Of a stretch of DNA of 34,224 bases, positions 8,738 through 15,612 are shown one piece after another. The stretch covers positions 1 to 34,224 of the forward strand of contig CAZUMR010000066.1 in assembly GCA_964622075.1 (NCBI GenBank), written 5' to 3'. The notes under the pieces are model-generated. The model was given only the letters and a program-made list of their open reading frames with translations. It was not told the DNA's origin and did no database searches. Position numbers and translations under genes: made by a program. Origin of the DNA: WAPX01 sp964622075. GTDB lineage: Archaea > Halobacteriota > Archaeoglobi > Archaeoglobales > Archaeoglobaceae. Numbering within the stretch: the stretch's first letter is position 1; each line of letters starts with the position of its first letter.

Positions 8738-8767
8738 CCTCTAACCTTTACACCTCTAACCTTTACA
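8738..8767 (+). repeat. Perfect 15-bp tandem duplication at the thiE stop codon
   Basis: CCTCTAACCTTTACA occurs twice without a mismatch (8738-8752 and 8753-8767). On the minus strand the second copy holds the last thiE codons and its TAG stop; the first copy provides a second in-frame TAG 15 nt later. Confidence 0.92.
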
Positions 8768-9364
8768 GCTTTCAATTATTTCAATAAGTTTCCTCGCAGC
8801 TTTTTTGACGTCTCTGGCATGGGAAACTGCAGAAACGACGGCCGGTGATGCTCCCGCTCTGACAACTTCAGTGATGTTTTTTTCGTTTATACCTCCAATT
8901 CCAACTACAGGGATTTTAACACTCTCAACTATTTTTTTCAGTCCTTCAATTCCTATAACACTGCTGTCCTTCGTTTTCGTTGGAAAAACTGCTCCGGCTC
9001 CAAGGTAGTCGGCAAAGGGCTCTGCTTTTTTTGCCTGCTCAACACTTTTCACAGAAACACCAAGTATCCCGGAAAAAATCTCCCTCACTCTTTCGTACGG
9101 AATATCCTCCTGACCAACGTGAACTCCATCAGCTTCAACGGCCATTGCTATGTCAACCCTGTCATCCACTATCATCACCGCATCGTAACTCCTGCATAGC
9201 TCCACAATTTCCATCGCCTCTCTGTACATCTCCTTCCCGCTCTTCCTCTTCTCCCTGTACTGTATGACCTTTACACCAGCTTCGAGAGCCTGTCTGGCAA
9301 CATCAACGTGTTTATGTACCCTGTCATCCGTTATTACATAAAGGAATGGTCGCCCGGGGAGCAT
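8756..9364 (-). CDS. thiE: Thiamine-phosphate synthase ThiE
   Basis: ThiE couples HMP-pyrophosphate with the thiazole phosphate to make thiamine monophosphate. The 202-aa product is a compact TIM barrel with the expected stretches: FLYVITDDR, VIQYREKRKSGKEMY (about 33-47), MIVDDRVDIAMAVEADGVHVGQEDIPYE, DYLGAGAVFPTKTKDS (phosphate/substrate loop), PVVGIGGINEKNI and PAVVSAV. I chose the ATG at 9364 because a TTTAAA promoter core lies about 22-27 nt upstream and because a longer frame to 9541 adds 59 residues of non-family sequence overlapping the rpl18e gene on the other strand. It is transcribed away from the ribosomal protein operon. Confidence 0.93.
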   Translation of the reverse strand: MLPGRPFLYVITDDRVHKHVDVARQALEAGVKVIQYREKRKSGKEMYREAMEIVELCRSYDAVMIVDDRVDIAMAVEADGVHVGQEDIPYERVREIFSGILGVSVKSVEQAKKAEPFADYLGAGAVFPTKTKDSSVIGIEGLKKIVESVKIPVVGIGGINEKNITEVVRAGASPAVVSAVSHARDVKKAARKLIEIIESCKG

Positions 9365-9379
9365 AGACGGGCTTTCACA

Positions 9380-9392
9380 GTTATCTTTAAAT
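9380..9392. promoter_or_regulatory. Shared bidirectional TATA element between thiE and rpl18e
   Basis: The sequence TCTTTAAATAC has a self-complementary TTTAAA core. Toward thiE it is at leaderless distance (about 22 nt) from the ATG; toward rpl18e it lies about 65 nt before the ATG, allowing a roughly 40-nt leader with a GAGGTGA ribosome site. One TATA core may serve both directions, or the plus-strand operon may also use another element. Confidence 0.45.
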
Positions 9393-9452
9393 ACCCACCG
9401 AATCAGCTCACTCAGCGGGCTGTCGGTTTCACGTTCACTGTGAGGTGATGGT

Positions 9453-9809
9453 ATGAGCAGGGTAAGAAAGCTGCAGAGGAGGAAGACAGATCCGAACCTC
9501 ATCAAGCTTATCGATGTGCTGCTTGCAAAGGAAAAACCCATCTGGAAAGATATAGCTAAAAGGCTGGCAAAACCAAGAAAACTCTACGCACAGGTAAACG
9601 TTTCCAAAATTGAAAAGTACCTCCTTGATGGGGAGATAGCAGTTGTACCCGGAAAGGTTCTTGGAGGGGGAGAGGTAACAAGGCCGGTAAAGGTGGCTGC
9701 CCTTTCGTTCTCCGAAACAGCAAGAAAGAAGATTGAAGAAGCAGGGGGTAAGTGCCTCTCACTTGAGGAGGCTGCTGAAAGCGAGGGACCGTTCAGAATA
9801 ATTGCCTGA
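9453..9809 (+). CDS. rpl18e: Ribosomal protein L18e
   Basis: A large-subunit protein of the archaeal/eukaryotic type, 118 aa. The sequence MSRVRKLQRRKTDPNLIKLIDVLL, the KPIWKDIAKRLAKPRK segment, the VVPGKVLGGGEV loop and KVAALSFSETARKKIEEAGG are typical of L18e. The ATG at 9453 is preceded by GAGGTGA with normal spacing; another ATG at 9448 is out of this frame. First gene of the conserved archaeal L18e-L13-S9-RpoN-RpoK-S2 cluster, with only a few bases before rpl13. Confidence 0.96.
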   Translation: MSRVRKLQRRKTDPNLIKLIDVLLAKEKPIWKDIAKRLAKPRKLYAQVNVSKIEKYLLDGEIAVVPGKVLGGGEVTRPVKVAALSFSETARKKIEEAGGKCLSLEEAAESEGPFRIIA

Positions 9810-9815
9810 GGGGTG

Positions 9816-10298
9816 ATGGTTGTGGGCGTTAACGTTGAAAGAACTCTGAAACTCCTTGGTGAGAATTACAGGGTTATCGATGCTGACGGGCACATCCTTG
9901 GCAGGCTTTGCAGCATAATTGCCAAGAGGTTGCTCAACGGAGAGAAAATTGTTGTTGTGAATGCGGAGAAAGTTGTAATTACTGGGGATAGGCAGATGGT
10001 TTTCGAGAGATACAGGGAAAAGTACGAGAGGGGAAGCAAGGAGAAAGGTCCGTACTTCCCCCGCCATCCGGAGAGAATATTCAAGAGAACTGTCAGAGGA
10101 ATGCTGCCAAAGAACAGGAGGGGAAGGGAAGCTCTCAAGAACCTCAGGGTCTTTGTTGGCGTTCCAGAAAAGCTGAAAAATGCAAGGGCTGAGAAGGTAG
10201 ATCAGGCATTGCTTGAGAAAGTTTCTAAAGCAGAAAAGTATGTAACTCTTGGTGAGGTTAGCGAGTACCTCGGTTACAGGGTAGAAGTGGAGGCATGA
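9816..10298 (+). CDS. rpl13: Ribosomal protein L13 (uL13)
   Basis: Large-subunit ribosomal protein, about 160 aa. Diagnostic segments are YRVIDADGHILGRLCSIIAKRLLNGE, VVVNAEKVVITGDR, YFPRHPERIFKRTVRGMLPKNRRGREALKNLRVFVGVP and the C-terminal VTLGEVSEYLGY. Start choice is unsettled: GTG at 9813, ATG at 9816 and GTG at 9822 are all in frame, next to a GAGGGGTG ribosome site at 9808-9815; spacing would favour the GTG at 9822, while I list the ATG. The gene follows rpl18e by only a few bases and is followed by rps9 after 38 bp. Confidence 0.94.
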   Translation: MVVGVNVERTLKLLGENYRVIDADGHILGRLCSIIAKRLLNGEKIVVVNAEKVVITGDRQMVFERYREKYERGSKEKGPYFPRHPERIFKRTVRGMLPKNRRGREALKNLRVFVGVPEKLKNARAEKVDQALLEKVSKAEKYVTLGEVSEYLGYRVEVEA

Positions 10299-10336
10299 AT
10301 ATTTATCTGAATTTCTGAATCTGAAGGGGTGGTTTA

Positions 10337-10735
10337 ATGAAAATCGTGCTTACAAGCGGTAAGAGAAAAACTGCAGTTGCGAGGGCGAGGGTGAAAGACG
10401 GGAAAGGCAGGGTCAGGATAAACAAGGTCCCGGTTGAAATAATTCAGCCTGAAATGGCAAGAATGGTGATAATGGAGCCCCTTATAATGGCCAGAAAGCT
10501 GGCGGAGATGGTTGACATAGACGTTACTGTAAGTGGTGGCGGATTCATGGCTCAGGCAGAGGCTGCAAGAACTGCCATAGCAAGGGGACTTGTTGAGTGG
10601 AGTGGAGATGAAGAACTCAGAAAGGTTTACCTTGAGTACGACAGATCACTGCTTGTCAACGATGTGAGGAGAAAGGAGCCCAAGAAACAGGGTGGTAGGG
10701 GAGCGAGAAAGAGGAGGCAGACCTCTTACAGGTGA
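10337..10735 (+). CDS. rps9: Ribosomal protein S9 (uS9)
   Basis: Small-subunit protein whose C-terminal tail reaches the P-site tRNA. The 132-aa sequence has TSGKRKTAVARARVKDGKGRVRIN at the N-terminus, VTVSGGGFMAQAEAARTAIARGLVEW in the middle, and ends KKQGGRGARKRRQTSYR, matching the S9 family's basic tail with its terminal SYR. Preceded by AGGGGTGGTTT before ATG. The stop codon overlaps the ribosome site of rpoN (CAGGTGATCGC-ATG), so translation is coupled. Confidence 0.97.
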   Translation: MKIVLTSGKRKTAVARARVKDGKGRVRINKVPVEIIQPEMARMVIMEPLIMARKLAEMVDIDVTVSGGGFMAQAEAARTAIARGLVEWSGDEELRKVYLEYDRSLLVNDVRRKEPKKQGGRGARKRRQTSYR

Positions 10736-10739
10736 TCGC

Positions 10740-10940
10740 ATGTTTCCCGTTCGCTGTTTCACGTGTGGTGCTGTGATTGGTCACCTGTGGGAGGAGTACA
10801 GAAAGAAGCTTGAGGAAGGTAAGAGTCCGAAGGAGGCTCTTGACGAACTCGGAATTGAGAGGTACTGCTGCAGAAGAATGTTTCTGACGCACAAGTCCGT
10901 GATTGAAGAGCTTGCCGGATTTAGAGGGGCCGTGGGGTAG
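10740..10940 (+). CDS. rpoN: RNA polymerase subunit N (Rpb10 homologue)
   Basis: A small zinc-binding subunit of archaeal RNA polymerase, 66 aa. It starts MFPVRCFTCGAVIGHLWEEY and contains RYCCRRMFLTHKSVIEEL, giving the C-x2-C plus CC zinc site of the Rpb10 family. The ATG at 10740 follows a GGTGATC site that overlaps the rps9 stop. The last four codons and the TAG stop (10926-10940) lie inside the tRNA-Pro gene, so the mature tRNA and a complete rpoN message cannot come from the same transcript; see findings. A longer upstream frame exists but overlaps rps9 and lacks family similarity. Confidence 0.95.
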   Translation: MFPVRCFTCGAVIGHLWEEYRKKLEEGKSPKEALDELGIERYCCRRMFLTHKSVIEELAGFRGAVG

Positions 10941-10999
10941 CCTGGTGATCCTGCGGCGTTCGGGACGCCGTGACCCGAGTTCAAATCTCGGCGGCCCCA
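10926..10999 (+). tRNA. tRNA-Pro (anticodon CGG)
   Basis: A full cloverleaf can be drawn: acceptor GGGGCCG/CGGCCCC (10926-10932 with 10992-10998), anticodon stem CGGCG/CGCCG (10954-10958 with 10966-10970) enclosing loop TTCGGGA with anticodon CGG at 10961-10963, T stem CCGAG/CTCGG with loop TTCAAAT, and discriminator A at 10999. CCA is not encoded. The D arm is a little irregular, with three pairs including a G-T. No intron. It reads CCG proline codons. The 5' end overlaps the rpoN 3' end by 15 nt. Confidence 0.95.
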
Positions 11000-11017
11000 C
11001 TTTTTTATGTGGGCCGC
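10991..11017 (+). repeat. Inverted repeat using the tRNA-Pro 3' acceptor strand
   Basis: GCGGCCCCAC (10991-11000, tRNA 3' end) and GTGGGCCGC (11009-11017) can pair as a strong GC hairpin with one bulged C and an 8-nt T-rich loop. In the precursor this would compete with the normal acceptor stem. It could be a terminator-like hairpin or a processing signal at the tRNA 3' end ahead of rpoK; the role is not established. Confidence 0.7.
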
Positions 11018-11033
11018 TTTAGAGCCTCCGGAG

Positions 11034-11288
11034 GTGGTATACACGTCAGTTTCATCAAAAAAACCCTCAAAAAAGCTGTTTCCATTTGACTACACGCGTT
11101 TTGAAAGGGCCCGAATTATTGGAGCAAGGGCTCTCCAGATAGCCATGGGTGCTCCCGTGCTTATAGAAACCGAAAGCACGGATCCGCTGGAAATAGCCAG
11201 AGAGGAGTTTGAGAGGGGTGTAATCCCCATAACCGTTAAGAGGAGGAAAGACAGGTTTGTGTGGCTTGAAAGGAGCGACCTGTTTTAG
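11034..11288 (+). CDS. rpoK: RNA polymerase subunit K (Rpb6/omega homologue)
   Basis: Assembly subunit of archaeal RNA polymerase. The core FDYTRFERARIIGARALQIAMGAPVLIETESTDPLEIAREEFERGVIPITVKRR is characteristic of RpoK/Rpb6. The start is uncertain: no ATG fits. A GGAGGTG ribosome site at 11030-11036 overlaps the in-frame GTG used here (84 aa); an in-frame ACG sits at the best distance from that site; the ATG at 11007 would begin inside the tRNA-derived hairpin and is unlikely. Lies between tRNA-Pro and rps2 in the ribosomal cluster. Confidence 0.9.
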   Translation: MVYTSVSSKKPSKKLFPFDYTRFERARIIGARALQIAMGAPVLIETESTDPLEIAREEFERGVIPITVKRRKDRFVWLERSDLF

Positions 11289-11359
11289 TCGCTCCACCGC
11301 CACGGAAACGTTAATATGTTGAAGCCCGAGAGGGTTTCGAGCTTTAAAGGGGGATAAGG

Positions 11360-11983
11360 ATGATGGTCAAGGATAAGGATGAGGGAAAGAGCGAGGAGGT
11401 TTACGAGTACTTAATCTCTCCTGACGAGTATCTGGCTGCTGGAGTACACATTGGAACTCAGGTAAAGACCGGAGACATGAAGAAGTTCATCTACAAGGTA
11501 AGGCCAGACGGTCTGTATGTGCTGGACATAAGGCAGCTTGACGAGAGGCTAAGGATTGCAGGAAAATTCCTTGCAAGGTTTGAACCTTCGAAAGTTCTCG
11601 TCGTTTCTGCAAGGCAGTACGGACAGAAACCTGCAATGATGTTCTCCAAGGTCACCGGAGCTGAGTACAGGGTGGGAAGGTTTGTACCTGGAACACTGAC
11701 AAACCCGATGCTGAGGTGTTACACCGAACCGGACGTTGTGCTCGTAACGGATCCGGCAATAGACAGTCAGGCTGTCCAAGAAGCGACTGATGTGGGAATA
11801 CCGGTGGTTGCTCTCTGCGACTCAAACAACTCAGCAGCAAACGTCGATCTGGTAATTCCGACGAACAACAAGGGTAGAAAAGCTCTTGCCCTCGTTTACT
11901 GGTTGCTCGCAAGAGAAGTTTTGAAGAACAGGGGAATTTCCGACTTCCCGTACGCTGTAAGCGACTTTGAGGCGGAAATCTAA
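11360..11983 (+). CDS. rps2: Ribosomal protein S2 (uS2)
   Basis: Small-subunit ribosomal protein, 207 aa. Key segments are YLAAGVHIGTQVKTGDMKKFIYKVRPDGLYVLDIRQLDERLRIAGKFLA, RYxxGRFVPGTLTNP-type GRFVPGTLTNPMLRCYTEPDVVLVTDP, and VGIPVVALCDSNN. The N-terminus carries a charged KDKDEGKSEE extension. AAGGGGGAT precedes the paired ATGs at 11360/11363. Last gene of the plus-strand ribosomal cluster; many archaea have enolase between rpoK and rps2, which is absent here. Confidence 0.96.
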   Translation: MMVKDKDEGKSEEVYEYLISPDEYLAAGVHIGTQVKTGDMKKFIYKVRPDGLYVLDIRQLDERLRIAGKFLARFEPSKVLVVSARQYGQKPAMMFSKVTGAEYRVGRFVPGTLTNPMLRCYTEPDVVLVTDPAIDSQAVQEATDVGIPVVALCDSNNSAANVDLVIPTNNKGRKALALVYWLLAREVLKNRGISDFPYAVSDFEAEI

Positions 11984-11994
11984 AATTGGCTATT

Positions 11995-12321
11995 TTATTT
12001 CTTTGTTTCTGTTTTTCTGTTTTCTGAATAACTTTGATTTTCTGAGTATCTTTGACTCTCAAACGAGCTTTCTGACAGTATGCCTGTGTCCTCTCCAATT
12101 TCAATCCACGCCCATGCCCAGACAACACACTCAAAAGCTCTGACCAGATCACCTTTTTCAAGAAACCATCTGGAATCCTGAATGTACGCATTTACATTTT
12201 CGAGGAACTTTTTGCCTCTTACTTCTTCAGCCTTTAACGTTTTAATTCTTTTTTCGGCTCTTTCAAGCCACTTCAAAGTTTCTCTTTTCAGCTCTTCTCC
12301 CAGATCTTTCATTCTGCCCAT
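11995..12321 (-). CDS. DUF357 family protein
   Basis: A 108-aa helical protein with the pattern of the archaeal DUF357 family: an N-terminal coiled region (ETLKWLERAEKRIKTL), then YIQDSRWFLEKGDLVRAFECVVWAWAWIEIG, resembling the family's Y-x2-D-x2-F-x3-GD-x-(I/V)-x-A-(F/L) and W-A-x-(A/G)-W-(I/L)-(D/E) signature. Function is unknown. The last 25 residues are low complexity and include a hexapeptide repeat (QRYSEN QSYSEN) encoded by an 18-bp tandem duplication, so the C-terminus seems recently extended. Start may be the ATG at 12321 or the one three codons later. Convergent with rps2, 11 bp away. Confidence 0.75.
   Translation of the reverse strand: MGRMKDLGEELKRETLKWLERAEKRIKTLKAEEVRGKKFLENVNAYIQDSRWFLEKGDLVRAFECVVWAWAWIEIGEDTGILSESSFESQRYSENQSYSENRKTETKK
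12020..12055 (+). repeat. 18-bp tandem duplication within the DUF357 C-terminus
   Basis: TTTTCTGAATAACTTTGA (12020-12037) and TTTTCTGAGTATCTTTGA (12038-12055) match at 16 of 18 positions and encode the repeated YSEN-type hexapeptide at the end of the minus-strand gene. Degenerate TTTCTG units continue to 12001. Confidence 0.85.
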
Positions 12322-12368
12322 GCTAACTATGGGGCAGTGTAAAAATATAGGTTGTTCGTTCTGGTGGC

Positions 12369-13094
12369 ATGGAAGTTGCTGTTTCGGGCGGGACGAACAT
12401 ACTTGGCTTGGATGTTCTCGAAAAAGTTAAGGTAGTGGAAGTGGAAACCGAGTTCGGAAAGGCGACACTGGAAGTCGGGTACGTTGGGGATTACGAAATT
12501 GCTCTGCTCAGAAGGCACGGAATTGAGAACAACATACCGCCTCACAGAATAAACCATGCGGCAAACTTCTCGGCTCTGAAAGAGCTCGGAGTAAAAAAAG
12601 TTGTGGGAATGGGGTCTGTTGGATGTTTGAGAGAGGACGTAAAGCTACCGGCCATAGCGATACCGCACGACTACATAGACTTCTTCAGCTCTGCAACCAC
12701 GATAAACGACAGGCTTGAGCACGTAACGCCCGGATTTGATGAGGAACTCAGGAATTTGCTGATTGAGGTTTCAAGGGAAGTGTGCAGAAGAAGGGGGTAC
12801 AACCTGCTTGAGAAAGCTGTTTACTTTCAGAGCAGGGGGCCAAGACTTGAGACGAGAGCGGAAGTCAGGGTTATTTCGTCGTGGGCTGACTGTGTTGGCA
12901 TGACTGCAGGGAGTGAAGCTACAGTTGCAAGGGAGCTTGGTATTGGCTACGCATGCATATGCACGATGGACAACTACGCCAACGGCATAAGGGGAGAGGT
13001 GGTCGATTACAGGGAGATTGTCAGAAGAGCAAAAATCAGTGCGGAGGTAAGTCTGGAAATAGTTTCTGAAGTCCTGAGAAGGTTGCTCGGTTAA
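12369..13094 (+). CDS. S-methyl-5'-thioinosine phosphorylase (MTAP/PNP family)
   Basis: Phosphorolysis of a 5'-methylthio-purine nucleoside to hypoxanthine (or adenine) and methylthioribose 1-phosphate. The 241-aa protein has the family's ALLRRHGIENNIPPHRINHAAN (about 45-66), KKVVGMGSVGCL, IPHDYIDFF, GPRLETRAEVR and GMTAGSEATVARELGI segments. Near the C-terminus the base-binding stretch reads TMDNYANG, with asparagine where adenine-specific MTA phosphorylases have aspartate; this is the pattern reported for methylthioinosine-specific enzymes. The next gene is an MTA/SAH-type deaminase, which fits a two-step route MTA to MTI to hypoxanthine. Specificity is inferred from this residue and the context. 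Confidence 0.86.
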   Translation: MEVAVSGGTNILGLDVLEKVKVVEVETEFGKATLEVGYVGDYEIALLRRHGIENNIPPHRINHAANFSALKELGVKKVVGMGSVGCLREDVKLPAIAIPHDYIDFFSSATTINDRLEHVTPGFDEELRNLLIEVSREVCRRRGYNLLEKAVYFQSRGPRLETRAEVRVISSWADCVGMTAGSEATVARELGIGYACICTMDNYANGIRGEVVDYREIVRRAKISAEVSLEIVSEVLRRLLG

Positions 13095-13119
13095 AACTCT
13101 CGATTAAAACTCAAAGGAG

Positions 13120-14445
13120 GTGATCTCTCTGTCCGTCTGGAATGAGCCCGTGCTTGTAAAAAATGTTAAGGTTCTTCGCTCCGGCAACTCCGCTAACGAT
13201 GTCATCAGAGCTGATATTCTTGTCGAAAACGGGATAATAGAAAAGCTGGGGGATGTAAAGTCTGGAAAGACAGGGATGGTTATAGACGGGAAAAATTTTG
13301 CAGCTGTTCCGGGGTTCGTTAATGCACACACTCACGCTGCTATGACTCTATTCAGAGGGTACGCTGAGGATATGCCACTCATGAAGTGGCTTGAGGAGAA
13401 AATATGGCCCCTTGAAAAGAAGCTCAAACCTGAGCACGTCTATACAGGAACAAAGCTTGCGTGTGTTGAGATGCTGAAGAGTGGATGTACTGCCTTTATA
13501 GACATGTACTTCTATGTTGATGCGATTGCCAGCGCGGTGAGAGATACGGGAATAAGGGCTTGCATATCGTCTGCTTTCTTCGACTTCTTTAATCCTGACA
13601 TCCTTGAAGAATCTCTGAAGAGGGTCAGGAGCGATTTAGAGAAACTTGCTTCGAATAGCTGTAAGAGACATTCAGACGGGAGTGATAGAATAATTCCGGC
13701 AGTAGGCCCTCACGCTCCTTACACAGTGAGCCTTGATGGCCTTAAAATGTCCATGGAAATTGCCATGGAGTTCAATGCCAAGGTACACTTTCACCTTGCG
13801 GAGACTGAAGGTGAGGTTAAGGAATTTGAAAAGAAAAATGGCAGGAGTGTTATCAGAGCACTTGACGAGATAGGTTTCCTGAACGATAGGCTGATAGCTG
13901 CACACTGCATATGGCTGAATGATGCTGAGATAGAATTGCTTGCCAAAAGGAGAGTGAATGTAGCTCACTGCCCCGTCAGCAATATGAAGCTCTGCTCTGG
14001 AGTTTTCAGGTATCCAGAAATGCTGAAAGCTGGAGTTAACGTATGCCTTGGCACAGACGGTGCTGCAAGCAATAACAGCCTTAACATGCTGGAAGAGATG
14101 AAGTTTGCAGTTTTACTTCAGAAAGTTCACAGGTCAATGCCCGAATTCAGGGCTGAAAACGTTTTCAATTCTGCAACCGTTAACGGATACAGGGCTCTTG
14201 GACTGAAAGGTGGAAAGCTTGAGGAAGGTTATCTGGCTGACTTTGCCCTGTACGATCTGAACACACCCTCCTTCTGCCCCAGTCACAGCCTGCTTGCGGA
14301 CATAGTTTACTCTTCAAGCAATTCCGTTGTTTACACGTTTGTTGGTGGGGAGCCACTGGTGGTGGATGGACATTACAGGAGTTACGAGGAGGAGCTTGAG
14401 ATTATTGAAAAGGCGAGGAAGGTCGCTTATGATCTTGTTTCCTGA
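13120..14445 (+). CDS. mtaD: 5'-methylthioadenosine/S-adenosylhomocysteine (5'-deoxyadenosine) deaminase
   Basis: An amidohydrolase that deaminates 5'-modified adenosines. The 441-aa sequence has all metal and catalytic segments: VNAHTHAAMTLFRGYAEDMPLMKWL (about 68-92), VHFHLAETEGEV, LIAAHCIWLNDAEIELL followed by VAHCPVSNMKL, and CLGTDGAASNNSLNMLEEMK. It follows the phosphorylase by 25 bp, suggesting joint salvage of methylthioadenosine and related nucleosides. The start is unclear: a near-perfect AAAGGAGGTGA lies at 13114-13123 and the in-frame GTG listed here is part of it; no ATG/GTG/TTG follows at normal spacing, though an in-frame CTG does (13129). A short tandem TTAAAACTC repeat lies just upstream (13092-13113). 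Confidence 0.9.
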   Translation: MISLSVWNEPVLVKNVKVLRSGNSANDVIRADILVENGIIEKLGDVKSGKTGMVIDGKNFAAVPGFVNAHTHAAMTLFRGYAEDMPLMKWLEEKIWPLEKKLKPEHVYTGTKLACVEMLKSGCTAFIDMYFYVDAIASAVRDTGIRACISSAFFDFFNPDILEESLKRVRSDLEKLASNSCKRHSDGSDRIIPAVGPHAPYTVSLDGLKMSMEIAMEFNAKVHFHLAETEGEVKEFEKKNGRSVIRALDEIGFLNDRLIAAHCIWLNDAEIELLAKRRVNVAHCPVSNMKLCSGVFRYPEMLKAGVNVCLGTDGAASNNSLNMLEEMKFAVLLQKVHRSMPEFRAENVFNSATVNGYRALGLKGGKLEEGYLADFALYDLNTPSFCPSHSLLADIVYSSSNSVVYTFVGGEPLVVDGHYRSYEEELEIIEKARKVAYDLVS

Positions 14446-14616
14446 CTTTTAAATTTCTGTTCTTTATTTTTGCTGACTGTGGATTTTTGGCTGCTGTTAT
14501 TGCCGGGATGTTATGGGTGATGTTGTGTGAGGTTGATGAACAGCAAAGATGGACAGGCAAACAGGGCAAAACAGGTAAAAAGGTAAATAAGCAGAAAAGC
14601 AGGAATTCCGTATATC

Positions 14617-15027
14617 ATGAAGAAAACGAGAATTGCCGGTCTGCACTTCAGCGACGCAAGGCCTGTTACTGGAGAGAAGGTGAGGATTGCTGGCTACCTT
14701 CAGTGGTACGATGAGGATACGATGAGGTGGATCCCGGCAGAACACAAGAAAGTCAAACTGCTTGTTGATGGAGTGGAGGTAGCGGAGACGACAACCAATA
14801 CATTTGGAGAGTTCGTTTTTGAAACCGACTTTTCCGGAGAGCACGAGGTGGAGGTCGTGTTCGAAGGAACACCTCTGATGGAAGGCTGTTCTGTGAAGAA
14901 AAGAGTTGTGGCAATGTCGGAGAACAGTAAAAAAAGGTTTTTAAAGATGGTTAAGCTGTTTGCGGTGCTTATTATGCTTATGCTTGCAGCCGTCATTTTC
15001 GTAACCCTGATCTTCTGCTCCCGGTAA
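14617..15027 (+). CDS. Ig-like domain protein with C-terminal membrane anchor
   Basis: A 136-aa protein of unknown function. Residues about 10-95 read as a small beta-sandwich of the kind seen in prealbumin-like/Ig-like modules (PVTGEKVRIAGYLQW, KKVKLLVDGVEVAETTTNTFGEFVFETDFSGEHEVEVVFEG). A basic stretch (SKKRFLKMVK) then precedes one hydrophobic helix, LFAVLIMLMLAAVIFVTLIF (about 112-132), at the very end. There is no signal peptide, so it may be a tail-anchored protein. The upstream 170 bp hold purine-rich imperfect repeats (about 14550-14605) and no recognised gene. Confidence 0.65.
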   Translation: MKKTRIAGLHFSDARPVTGEKVRIAGYLQWYDEDTMRWIPAEHKKVKLLVDGVEVAETTTNTFGEFVFETDFSGEHEVEVVFEGTPLMEGCSVKKRVVAMSENSKKRFLKMVKLFAVLIMLMLAAVIFVTLIFCSR

Positions 15028-15028
15028 T

Positions 15029-15092
15029 CTTTACCTCCTTTACCTCTCTGAATCTGTCAGTCTGAATCTGTCAACCAGTCTGAATCTATCAG
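15029..15092 (+). repeat. Imperfect tandem repeats before DUF531
   Basis: Three copies of a TCTGAATCTGTCAG unit occur at 15047-15060, 15061-15078 (with a 4-nt insertion) and 15079-15092 (one change), preceded by TTTACCTCC/TTTACCTCT (15030-15047). The array fills the gap between the Ig-like gene and the ribosome site of the next gene. Confidence 0.85.
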
Positions 15093-15108
15093 CGCTGGAG
15101 GTGTTTGC

Positions 15109-15612
15109 TTGAAAGTCCTGTGCCTCGTGAATACGTACGACAAGCTAAAACTTCACGAAATCCATCTGAGGAGTATAGCGAGAGCAGCCCCTCTCTGCTA
15201 CGCTTTTGGTCTTCACCTTGCACTTCTTGACTTTCCTTTCTGGAAGAAGAAGGATGATGTGGTCTCACAAGTAGTGGACTACACGACTATCGGTGAGGGC
15301 GGGAAGTATCTGGAAATGCTCAATGATTCCGGAAAGTTTCACCTGCTCGAGAAAATTCCGGCACACTTTGGAGAGGTGGTGGCAACGACTTCCAGACCAA
15401 ACCCCGAAAAGAAAATTGGATTGAAGGAAGTCAGAACTTTTGGCTCCGCAACATTTTTAATGGGACTCGGCAGAAAGGGGCTTCCCAGAGAAATCATGAA
15501 AAAAGCAAAATATCACTGGGACGTAACTGGTAGGGGCGTTAGCCTCGAAACCTGCACTGCAATGGGTGTTATAGTTACCATGATCTCCGGTGCGGGGTGT
15601 CGCGATGAGTGA
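15109..15612 (+). CDS. DUF531 family archaeal protein
   Basis: A 167-aa protein that fits the archaeal DUF531 family, of unknown function. It opens MKVLCLVNTYDKLKLHEIHLRSIARAAPLCYAFGLHLALLDFPF, has a central HFGEVVATTSRPNPEKK stretch and a C-terminal LMGLGRKGLPREIMKKAKYHWDVTGRGVSLETCTAMGVI. The pattern of GLGRKGLP and a late glycine-rich loop recalls SPOUT methyltransferases, but this is only a resemblance. It starts with TTG at 15109 after a clear GGAGGTG. Its last codons overlap the kptA start by 8 nt (ATGAGTGA), implying coupled translation and possibly a shared RNA-related role. Confidence 0.72.
   Translation: MKVLCLVNTYDKLKLHEIHLRSIARAAPLCYAFGLHLALLDFPFWKKKDDVVSQVVDYTTIGEGGKYLEMLNDSGKFHLLEKIPAHFGEVVATTSRPNPEKKIGLKEVRTFGSATFLMGLGRKGLPREIMKKAKYHWDVTGRGVSLETCTAMGVIVTMISGAGCRDE

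Noticed and set aside
9365..9541. N-terminal extension of ThiE
   Set aside because: The extra 59 residues are hydrophobic non-family sequence antisense to the start of rpl18e, and a promoter core lies between them and the proposed ATG.
10692..10739. Longer N-terminus of RpoN
   Set aside because: The segment overlaps the end of rps9 in another frame, and the family begins at MFPVRCFTCG, preceded by a GGTGATC site.
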